A stretch of DNA of 64,000 nucleotides, from positions 1-64,000 of the forward strand of contig JAGZJD010000001.1 of assembly GCA_018365895.1 (NCBI GenBank), written 5' to 3'. Positions 9,633-16,573 of the stretch are shown piece by piece. The stretch's first letter is position 1; each line of letters begins with the position of its first letter. The translations under genes were made by a program, and so were the position numbers. The notes below the pieces were generated by a model. It saw nothing but the letters and a program-made list of their open reading frames with translations. It searched no databases and was not told the DNA's origin. This stretch comes from Lachnospiraceae bacterium (GTDB lineage: Bacteria > Bacillota_A > Clostridia > Lachnospirales > Lachnospiraceae).

Positions 9633-10771
9633 TATGCTTCGCCTCCTTTCTGTTCTTTCGCAGCCATTTTCTCATCTCTCTTATCCAGATATCTATTCAG
9701 CCACATCTTGAAGAACAATACAAAACCACATAAATAAATGATAAACGCTGAAATCAAATCTGAAATCTGCGTACAGTACATTGTCTTATCCACATAAGTT
9801 CCCCCACTTGTAATATGTTGGATAAAATAAGAAGAAAAGATAGCTCCTATCGGATTCGTTCCACCGAGGAATGCCGCCGCAATTCCATTGAATCCCATCG
9901 CCGGAACACTTGTCTGCTGTACCATCCACTGCTCAATACCACTTAAATAGAAGATGCCTGCTCCCATTCCTGCAAGAGCTCCCGCGATCATCATTGTTAA
10001 AATGATATTTCTCTTTTCCCGCATACCACAATATTTTGCAGCATGTTTATTCATACCTGTTGCTTTTAATTCATAACCAAATTTTGTTCTATCCAGTACA
10101 ATCCATACAAGAACTGCCATAATAACTGAAAGTATGACTCCGATCGTAACGAATTCATTATTGGAAAACATTTTATCCAGCCCTGCATTCGGAAGAAGTG
10201 CAGATGAATTTGTACTCTCTAATGTCTTAGTGTACGGTGTAGACTGTTCTTTTACTTTTGTCAGAAGCATATTTACACAGTACAGCCCAATCCAGTTCAG
10301 CATGATGCAAGAAATAACTTCATTTACATTAAAGTAAGCTTTCAAGGCACCTGAAATGCCTCCTACAATTGCTGCTGCCAGCATTGCTGCCGGAAGGCAA
10401 ATGTACCACGGCATATCAAACTTCAACGCGAGAAAAAGACATGTACCAACTCCAATGACATACTGTCCTGCTGCACCAATATTAAAAAGACCAACCTTCC
10501 ACGCAAAAAGCACTGACAGAGAACACATCAAAAGTGCTGAGGCCTTTACGAGCGTTGTTCCCAGATATTTCATAACCGCAACAGAACTCGGATAATATAA
10601 ATAGTTTTTCAAAATTGCAGTGATCGCTTTACCGGCACCGCTCGGATTAATGATCAAAAGTACCACATATCCAATCAAGAGACCAAGTATAATGCAAAGC
10701 ACTGATCCGAGAATCGTCTGAACGCCGCTGTTTCTCAAGAGGCTTTGTTTCTTCGTTGTTTCTTTATTCAT
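9632..10771 (-). CDS. nupP: ABC nucleoside importer permease (NupP/YufP-like)
   Basis: The first permease of the nucleoside ABC importer, about 379 residues, larger than NupQ as is usual for this pair, with about ten membrane segments. The open frame runs up to 10897, but the ATG at 10771 is the real start: it is preceded by AAAGGAGG, begins MNKETTKKQSLLRNS and overlaps the ATPase stop by only 8 bases. It should form a heterodimer with the product of the next gene. Confidence 0.88.
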   Translation of the reverse strand: MNKETTKKQSLLRNSGVQTILGSVLCIILGLLIGYVVLLIINPSGAGKAITAILKNYLYYPSSVAVMKYLGTTLVKASALLMCSLSVLFAWKVGLFNIGAAGQYVIGVGTCLFLALKFDMPWYICLPAAMLAAAIVGGISGALKAYFNVNEVISCIMLNWIGLYCVNMLLTKVKEQSTPYTKTLESTNSSALLPNAGLDKMFSNNEFVTIGVILSVIMAVLVWIVLDRTKFGYELKATGMNKHAAKYCGMREKRNIILTMMIAGALAGMGAGIFYLSGIEQWMVQQTSVPAMGFNGIAAAFLGGTNPIGAIFSSYFIQHITSGGTYVDKTMYCTQISDLISAFIIYLCGFVLFFKMWLNRYLDKRDEKMAAKEQKGGEA

Positions 10772-12305
10772 TGGCCCCTGCCTCCTTTCTCTTAGAACCT
10801 GCCATGTAAAGACCAAGCTCTTCCACTGTAACCTTCTTTGGATCAAATTCTCCAACAATTTCACCTTCGTACATAACGAGGATTCTGTCAGAAACATTCA
10901 TAACCTCATCCAGTTCCAGACTGACAAGCAACACTCCTTTTCCCGCATCTCTTTGTGCCACTAACTGCTTATGGATGTATTCAATCGCGCCGACATCAAG
11001 CCCTCTTGTTGGCTGAACTGCGATCAAAAGTTCCGGATTTTTATCAATCTCGCGGGCAATAATCGCTTTCTGCTGATTACCGCCTGACATGGAGCGGGCT
11101 TTCGTAACAGCTCCCTGACCTGACCGGATATCGTACTGCTCAATCAGTTTATTTGCATATTCGCGGATTGCCTTGCGCTTTAAAAATCCACCTTTATTTG
11201 TAAACTGCGGTTCAAAATATCTTTGAAGTACAATATTATCTTCAAGGGAATAATCAAGAACAAGTCCATGTTTATGTCTGTCTTCCGGAATGTGGCTCAT
11301 TCCTGATGTCAAACGCTTGCGGATTGGCATATGTGTAATGTCCTGTCCATTCATGATAATCTTTCCGCTCTTTAATGGTTCCAGTCCGGAAAGTCCATAT
11401 ACAAATTCTGTCTGTCCATTTCCATCAATTCCGGCGATACAAACAATCTCTCCCCTTCTTACCTGAAGAGATACATTATTAACGGCATTGTTTTTGTGAT
11501 GTTTTGAAGCAACTGTCATCCCCTGAACATCAAGCACAACCTCCTGTGGTTTTGCCGACTTCTTCTCAACAACAAAGTTTACATCACGCCCTACCATCAT
11601 AGCAGATAATTTCTCCGGTGTTGTATCTTTTGTTGCTACTGTACCAATGTATTTTCCTTTGCGAAGAACTGTACAGCGGTCAGATACCTGCATAATTTCT
11701 GCAAGTTTATGAGTAATAAACAAAATGCTCTTTCCTTCTGCAGCAAGATTTTTCATAATTGTCATCAATTCCTGAATCTCCTGCGGAGTCAGCACTGCTG
11801 TCGGCTCATCGAAAATCAGAATCTCATTATCACGATAGAGCATCTTTAAAATCTCTGTTCTCTGCTGCATACCAACTGTAATATCCTCAATAATTGCATC
11901 CGGATCTACTGCAAGCCCATATTTTTCCGAAAGCTCCATTACTTTTTTTCTTGCTTCATCCTTTTTAAGAAATCCACCCTTCGTTGTCTCTGCACCGAGA
12001 ATGATATTATCTAAAACACTAAAGCATTCCACCAGTTTAAAATGCTGGTGTACCATTCCAATCCCAAGTGCATTGGCATCATTCGGATCATTGATCGCTA
12101 CCTTTTTCCCATCTTTACGAATCTCGCCCTCCTCCGGCTGATATAACCCGAAAAGAACACTCATAAGCGTAGATTTTCCTGCACCATTTTCACCCAGAAG
12201 TGCGTGAATCTCGCCTTTTTTCAGCTGTAAAGTAATATTATCGTTTGCGATGATGCCCGGAAATCTTTTTGTGATATTCAACATCTCAATTGCATACTGT
12301 TCCAT
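10764..12305 (-). CDS. nupO: ABC nucleoside importer ATPase (NupO/YufO-like)
   Basis: A 513-residue double-ABC ATPase that powers the importer. The N-terminal half has Walker A GENGAGKST and a QQRTEIL signature-like segment; the C-terminal half has a degenerate Walker A (GIDGNGQTE) and MSGGNQQK, the asymmetric arrangement normal for sugar and nucleoside importers of this family. It follows the lipoprotein gene after a hairpin at 12349-12381 that may lower its expression relative to the binding protein. Confidence 0.9.
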   Translation of the reverse strand: MEQYAIEMLNITKRFPGIIANDNITLQLKKGEIHALLGENGAGKSTLMSVLFGLYQPEEGEIRKDGKKVAINDPNDANALGIGMVHQHFKLVECFSVLDNIILGAETTKGGFLKKDEARKKVMELSEKYGLAVDPDAIIEDITVGMQQRTEILKMLYRDNEILIFDEPTAVLTPQEIQELMTIMKNLAAEGKSILFITHKLAEIMQVSDRCTVLRKGKYIGTVATKDTTPEKLSAMMVGRDVNFVVEKKSAKPQEVVLDVQGMTVASKHHKNNAVNNVSLQVRRGEIVCIAGIDGNGQTEFVYGLSGLEPLKSGKIIMNGQDITHMPIRKRLTSGMSHIPEDRHKHGLVLDYSLEDNIVLQRYFEPQFTNKGGFLKRKAIREYANKLIEQYDIRSGQGAVTKARSMSGGNQQKAIIAREIDKNPELLIAVQPTRGLDVGAIEYIHKQLVAQRDAGKGVLLVSLELDEVMNVSDRILVMYEGEIVGEFDPKKVTVEELGLYMAGSKRKEAGANE

Positions 12306-12348
12306 TCTCTACACGCCTCCTCTCATCTTATTCACCTGTGCTTTTATC

Positions 12349-12381
12349 AAAAAAGGGAGCAAGATCACCCCTACTCCCTTT
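12349..12381 (-). terminator. Partial terminator between binding protein and ABC genes
   Basis: An 8-bp stem (AAAGGGAG 12352-12359 with CTCCCTTT 12374-12381) is followed by a U-run on the minus strand. It is placed just after the BMP gene, where binding-protein operons often carry a leaky terminator that leaves the importer genes at a lower level. Confidence 0.65.
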
Positions 12382-12399
12382 GCAGTTAAATTATGTTAT

Positions 12400-13593
12400 T
12401 TACTTAATGCTGCCGTAATCTGTTACTTTAATTTTTGTCTTAGGTAATGCTGTAATATCATTTGAAACTTTGATCTTACCTTCGAACATATCTTTTACAA
12501 GTGCTTTATAATCGTCTTCTGTAAATCCATCTCTCCACTGTGTTGTTTCAATTGGAAGCTGAACATAGTTCTCTTCCGGATTTTCTGAAACGAGTCCAAG
12601 TGTATCAATCTTTCCAGCGTAGTTATCCCACTTATCAGCTTTGATATCTGTAAGAACCGTCTTAACTGTTGCTGCAAGACCTTTCATAGCAGATGTCACA
12701 GTAAGATCTGCTGCTGTCTTGTTAATGATTGCTGACTGGTCTGTATCAACACCGATCACTTTGCCGCCTGTCTTAACAGCTGCCTCTGCTGCAGATGTAT
12801 AAATACCTCCGCCGCATGCAAATACAACTTCTACGCCTTTAGATCCATACCATGTATCCATGTATGCTGTAATATCAGCATCTCCATAGAATTGTCCGCC
12901 GCATACGTATTCCACTTCTACCTGATCAGAAATACCAAGTTCTTCTGCTGCTGCATCAGCTCCCTGAAGATATCCATAGCCGAAACGTGTAACAGCCGGA
13001 ACTGACATACCACCGAGGAATCCAAGGTGTTTATATCCTAATTTTACAGCTGCATACCCTGCCATATATCCTGAAAGTTCTTCCTGATAAGTACAGCAAT
13101 AAACATTCTCTTCATTGTAATACTCTGTTACATCATAGTCATCCGGGTTAAAAGAATATCCTTCTCCAACACCTTTTTCACAAATATCTCCGGCTCCAAC
13201 ATCCAATGCAACAAATTTTACATCCGGATACATCTCAGACTGTGATACAACTGCTGCCGCAAACATATATCCCGGCAGTACAACAACGTTTGCTCCATCA
13301 GCGATTGCCTGATCTACACTTGCATTTCTCGCTTCATCATTATCGCTTTCCGGTTTGTAGTAATTGAACTCCACATCATTTTCTTCGGCCCAGGCTTTGC
13401 TCGCTTCATAAGTTGTCTGGTTAAAACTCTGGTCTGTAATATCACCTGAATCTGTTACCATCGCAACCTTCATATCAGACTTTTTACTTTCTTTTTTCTT
13501 ATCATCGCTTCCGCTGTCTGAACCGCCTCCGCATGCTGCCAGTGAAACTGTCATCATTCCTGCAAGTAACATTGCAACAACTCTTTTTTTCAT
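12400..13593 (-). CDS. nupN: BMP family nucleoside-binding lipoprotein
   Basis: The extracytoplasmic substrate-binding lipoprotein of the importer, 397 residues. A short signal peptide ends in the lipobox LAAC with Cys21 as the lipidation site, followed by a Gly/Ser/Asp-rich flexible stretch and the basic-membrane-protein (BMP/Med) fold, starting KVAMVTDSGDITDQSFNQ. It is the first gene of the operon and follows the promoter near 13727. By family it captures nucleosides (guanosine or purine nucleosides in B. subtilis NupN); the precise ligand is inferred. Confidence 0.9.
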   Translation of the reverse strand: MKKRVVAMLLAGMMTVSLAACGGGSDSGSDDKKKESKKSDMKVAMVTDSGDITDQSFNQTTYEASKAWAEENDVEFNYYKPESDNDEARNASVDQAIADGANVVVLPGYMFAAAVVSQSEMYPDVKFVALDVGAGDICEKGVGEGYSFNPDDYDVTEYYNEENVYCCTYQEELSGYMAGYAAVKLGYKHLGFLGGMSVPAVTRFGYGYLQGADAAAEELGISDQVEVEYVCGGQFYGDADITAYMDTWYGSKGVEVVFACGGGIYTSAAEAAVKTGGKVIGVDTDQSAIINKTAADLTVTSAMKGLAATVKTVLTDIKADKWDNYAGKIDTLGLVSENPEENYVQLPIETTQWRDGFTEDDYKALVKDMFEGKIKVSNDITALPKTKIKVTDYGSIK

Positions 13594-13701
13594 AATTACC
13601 TCCTGCTATTTGTCTGCTTTATTTCTGTGCACTTTCATAGTCGTAGAATAATCATACTTGTTTGTTTTTATTCCAGATAATGGCTTACTGCACAAGTTCC
13701 C

Positions 13702-13716
13702 TCGGCTTACCGCCGA
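13702..13716 (-). promoter_or_regulatory. 5'-terminal hairpin of the nucleoside operon mRNA
   Basis: On the minus strand TCGGC-GGTAA-GCCGA forms a 5-bp GC-rich stem starting about four bases after the predicted transcription start. It may stabilise the long operon mRNA. I see no riboswitch consensus in the remaining leader down to 13594. Confidence 0.4.
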
Positions 13717-13726
13717 CTCTAATGAG

Positions 13727-13768
13727 AGTATAGCACATTTGTCCCATTTCACATAGGACATGAGTCCT
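13727..13768 (-). promoter_or_regulatory. Promoter and class-II-type operator of the nucleoside operon
   Basis: An extended -10 element TGC-TATACT (-10 at 13732-13727) has no good -35. Instead, a perfect 14-base palindrome AGGACTCATGTCCT lies at 13755-13768, centred about 41.5 bases upstream of the start predicted near 13720. That is the textbook position of a class II activator of the CRP family. The Crp/Fnr protein encoded at 3123-3851 in the same operon is the candidate ligand; the pairing is inferred. Confidence 0.55.
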
Positions 13769-13877
13769 TTTTCCTAAATAAAAAAGCAGTTTGTAATATT
13801 CATTCAGTTTTTAGTATGCACTTTTGTGCATTTTTCTATCTTTATCATATTTTTTTATTGAACAAAAAGGTCTTGAG

Positions 13878-14351
13878 TCACTTTTTTATACCGCATTTCA
13901 AATTTTTATAACATTTCTCCACACCATCCACACGACATTCAATGGCTGTGGCAATTTTCTTATCACCGCGGAATTCAAAAATCACATTCGTTACTTCTGT
14001 GCCAAACTGAAAATCAACTCCTGCCTCCTCCAGATACTTTTGCATTGGAAGAATCAAAGATTCGTACTGGTTATATTTTGTAAATTTCAGCGCACTAAAG
14101 TCCGGAAGACCTGCAATGTGATGGATAAAACGCTGAAAATACAATTTCATCTCCAATGCACTATGCCAGTTTTCAAAAGCAAACATCGTACGCCAATAGA
14201 ACCAGAATGTAGAATCAAACACTTCCTCATCAAAAACATCTTCAATCTTTTTATCGTACAAATCCTCATCTTTCGTCATAAACAGTTTCATAATTTCCAT
14301 ACAGCCTTTCTGACTCAGATTAAATTTGCCATCTGTATGGGCATCTTTTCC
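13878..14351 (-). pseudogene. Oleate hydratase remnant (internal fragment)
   Basis: The reading frame from 14351 to 13878 carries about 150 residues resembling the middle of oleate hydratase (myosin-cross-reactive antigen family, FAD enzymes of about 570-600 residues that hydrate oleic acid). Diagnostic pieces include STFWFYWRTMFAFENWHSA, KLYFQRFIHHIAGLPDF and TKYNQYESLILPM. Similarity begins abruptly at GKDAHTDGKFNLS with a stop upstream, and ends after KKIATAIEC, beyond which the residues are unrelated. Both the N-terminal FAD-binding region and the C-terminal half are missing, so the gene is dead. Confidence 0.8.
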
Positions 14352-14419
14352 TCACCATCGTTCTTTCTTTTCTCAATGTACCCTGAGCCTACTGTTATTA
14401 TGTACGATTTTCAATTTAC

Positions 14420-14454
14420 AAAACAAAAGAGATGATAAAAAATTTATCACCTCT
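14420..14454 (-). terminator. Terminator after the tetR remnant
   Basis: A 12-bp stem (14428-14439 with 14443-14454, one G-U pair) is followed on the minus strand by a U-rich run. It separates the tetR remnant from the oleate hydratase remnant. Confidence 0.65.
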
Positions 14455-14464
14455 CATACTTTGC

Positions 14465-14861
14465 TTAATTATCTGTCAAATGTTTTTCCGAAAAATTCTC
14501 AATAGAACGCAGGATCGTTCCATGAAGCGTCAGGCACATCCGTTCCACAATCTTCTCATAATCTGATCTCATTCCCTGTTTGATCCAGTCAAGCATAATT
14601 CCTACAAATCCATATTTATAAAAATCTGCAGCAATCCTTCCTGCCAGCTGTCATATGTTTTTTCCCCTGAAGCGCCCGCGAAGCATCTTCAATACAGCTC
14701 CACTCCACCAAATCATAAATATCCTCAAAATGATAATAAAATGCCATCCGGCTAATACCGCAGTCTGCTGTCAGATTGTTAATCGTAATTTTATCAAGAG
14801 GCTTTTGAAGCAGCAATTTTTTCAGAGACACTTCCAAAGCCTGCTTTGTCATATTTGCCAT
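14465..14861 (-). pseudogene. TetR/DhaS-like regulator, frameshifted and internally deleted
   Basis: The first 68 residues form a normal TetR N-terminal helix-turn-helix (ITINNLTADCGISRMAFYYHF). After a run of six A at the codons for GKK the frame is lost; one extra A would restore TYDSWQEGLLQ. A short TetR_C_8-like C-terminus (ADFYKYGFVGIMLDWIKQGM) then appears in a third frame and ends at the stop at 14465. About 60-70 middle residues are missing. The gene starts directly after the mazG stop. Because tetR regulators often neighbour oleate hydratase, both remnants probably belong to one lost module. Confidence 0.75.
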
Positions 14862-15380
14862 TTACTCAGCCCCGTTTCTTTTTTCATTACTTTCTCTGTT
14901 CTGTTCCTTCTTCTGTTTCTTTCGCTCTTCTGCCTGCTCAAGATATCGGCGCGACTGCAAAAATGCCTCCGGCAGATAATCTTCCATCCATTCTTTTCCT
15001 GCTTTCTCCTGCTTCTTAATATCTTCCCACGCTGTTATTACATCCCCGCTTCCTGAAACATTCGCTGTCCCAAATACATGCGGATGGCGCCGAATCATTT
15101 TGTCAGATACAGTTTGAATCACATCATCCAATGTAAAAAATCCTTCCTCTTCTGCAATCTGTGCATGCATCACAACCTGTAAAAGAAGATCTCCGAGTTC
15201 TTCCTTCAGATTGTCCGGATTCCCTGTCTCTTTCAATATATTAATACCGCAGATTACCTCAGCCGCCTCCTCGATGCAGGCCGGCTTCAGACTTTCATGC
15301 GTCTGCTCCCGATCCCAGGGGCATCCTTTTGGCGAACGCAGTTTTGCAATAATCTCTTGAAATTCTTCAAATTTTGCCAT
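14862..15380 (-). CDS. mazG: MazG-type nucleotide pyrophosphohydrolase
   Basis: A 172-residue single-domain MazG nucleoside triphosphate pyrophosphohydrolase, shorter than the two-domain E. coli enzyme (about 260 residues). The all-alpha fold signature is clear: GCPWDREQTHESL near the N-terminus, EELGDLLLQVVMHA with the Mg2+-binding EExxD pattern, and KMIRRHPHVFG. It is thought to remove non-canonical or excess NTPs. A charged Lys/Glu tail ends the protein. The stop abuts the start of the tetR remnant. Confidence 0.9.
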   Translation of the reverse strand: MAKFEEFQEIIAKLRSPKGCPWDREQTHESLKPACIEEAAEVICGINILKETGNPDNLKEELGDLLLQVVMHAQIAEEEGFFTLDDVIQTVSDKMIRRHPHVFGTANVSGSGDVITAWEDIKKQEKAGKEWMEDYLPEAFLQSRRYLEQAEERKKQKKEQNRESNEKRNGAE

Positions 15381-15498
15381 AATGCTTCTTCCTTTCTCTA
15401 TAGAGGAATTTTATATGAACTTAGTTTAGCATCAGTATATCAAAAATACTATTGGCGAAAGTAACGAAAAGCTCTCAATTGAAAACCGGCTCTTGACT

Positions 15499-15532
15499 AA
15501 AAAAACCGGAGAAACCTTATGATTTCTCCGGC
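15499..15532 (-). terminator. Terminator of the prd operon
   Basis: A 9-bp GC-rich stem CCGGAGAAA (15506-15514) pairs with TTTCTCCGG (15523-15531), followed on the minus strand by seven U. It lies 9 bases past the prdB stop. Confidence 0.88.
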
Positions 15533-15540
15533 ATCCTATC

Positions 15541-16266
15541 TTATACTTTTGCAATATACTCAAATGGCAACGGAACAACCTTGCCCGGGCTTTCGAGTTT
15601 GACTAACTGCTCAAGAGTTGCTTTTACAATCTCTTTCTGCATTGTTGGGTTATTTGGTTCACCTGCATTTGCACCCATCGGTACAAGCGGTGCTACACCA
15701 CGAGGTGTTCCTGTCTGTTTTACAACAGGCGGTAATGCTGCAATGATGATCGTAGGGATACCTGCTGCTTCAATTGCTCTCTGCACCAGTACTGCAGAGC
15801 GGTGGCAAGTACCTCATCCGGCAGTTAAGATTACTGCATCTACACCTTCTTCTTTGAACATCTGAGCGATCTCCGGACCAGTCTGATTTTTGAATTTCTC
15901 CTGGTCTCCGCCGCCGCCCATGAATCCTGCATGAACAGGAGCACATGCTTTGATAACGCCTTCTTTAGCCAGCTCATGGATACGGTCGATCGGGAACATA
16001 CAGTTGATATCCTTATTTACATCACTGTTGTCATATCCACCGTGAGAAACCATCAGATCTTCTGATTTCATCTGATCTGTGATCTTTCTCCATGTCCAGT
16101 CTCCGGCAAGATTAAATCTCTTGTCTTCTTTATGGTGTACACCTGCCGCTGTAGCAAGTGCGATTGTCATATCTTTTAATTCCTTTGTCACCGGTGCCCA
16201 TACTGGCGGAGGTGTGATCGGAACGAAAATTTCAGACTGTAATCCTTTCACAGCTGTTAAACTCAT
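15541..16266 (-). CDS. prdB: D-proline reductase PrdB subunit (selenoprotein)
   Basis: PrdB carries the selenocysteine of D-proline reductase, which reductively opens D-proline to 5-aminovalerate in Stickland fermentation. The frame is interrupted only by an in-frame TGA at 15816-15814, residue 151, in the family motif AGUGTCHRSAVLVQ. Reading it as Sec gives 241 residues, the expected length, and the downstream part (RAIEAAGIPTIII) continues in the same frame. A SECIS-like hairpin follows the UGA, and tRNA-Sec lies upstream in the same locus. The start overlaps the stop of the preceding small gene by one base (TAATG) behind GGAGGA. Standard gene callers would split this gene in two. Confidence 0.95.
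15779..15799 (-). promoter_or_regulatory. Bacterial SECIS-like hairpin in prdB
   Basis: On the minus strand, 14 bases after the UGA, CTCTGCA pairs perfectly with TGCAGAG around a seven-base loop GTACTGG. The distance and a loop containing G fit the bacterial SECIS element that SelB recognises just downstream of a Sec codon. SelB dependence is inferred. Confidence 0.75.
15814..15816 (-). other. UGA selenocysteine codon of prdB
   Basis: A TGA in frame between GCC-GGA and GGT-ACT-TGC, encoding U151 in AGUGTC. Conservation of the flanking protein on both sides and the tRNA-Sec in the locus argue against a nonsense mutation. Confidence 0.95.
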
Positions 16267-16553
16267 TATGATTCCTCCTTCTTTTCTTCCTGTGCAGCAC
16301 GCATTTCCTGCTGCCGCTTCTGATATGTTTCCAGATTGCTGATATATTTCTCATTGACTTCCGGTCCAAGCTGTTCAATAAAACTCATATTCCATCCAAC
16401 TTCCTGACCGATCTTAATCTCGTAATCAGTAATCAGCATCCGCATCGGGATTTTGAGAAACCCAAGGCGGCCTTTTAGATCAACTCCGACACATCCGTCA
16501 TGGATTTCTACAATAACCCCTTCCATATATATCATTTTATCGCCATACTTCAT
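16266..16553 (-). CDS. Small prd-operon protein between prdA and prdB
   Basis: A 95-residue soluble protein. The first 60 residues look like a small beta-rich domain (VIVEIHDGCVGVDLKGRLGFLKIPMRMLITDYEIKIG in pieces), and the last 30 form a charged helix rich in Gln, Glu and Lys. I recall a gene of this size and position in other clostridial prd clusters (the CBO2463/CBO2479-type family), but no function is established to my knowledge. Its stop overlaps the prdB start by one base, so it is translationally tied to PrdB; a role in assembly or maturation of the reductase is a reasonable guess. AGGAG is 10 bases upstream of the start. Confidence 0.8.
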   Translation of the reverse strand: MKYGDKMIYMEGVIVEIHDGCVGVDLKGRLGFLKIPMRMLITDYEIKIGQEVGWNMSFIEQLGPEVNEKYISNLETYQKRQQEMRAAQEEKKEES

Positions 16554-16573
16554 AGCACTATCGCTCCTACAGC

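Noticed and set aside
13594..13720. Purine riboswitch in the nucleoside operon leader
   Set aside because: Apart from a 5-bp hairpin at the 5' end I see none of the conserved loop sequences, and no terminator precedes the first gene.
15541..16266. prdB as a nonsense-mutated pseudogene
   Set aside because: The stop is UGA at the known selenocysteine position, the frame is intact on both sides, and tRNA-Sec and a SECIS-like hairpin are present.
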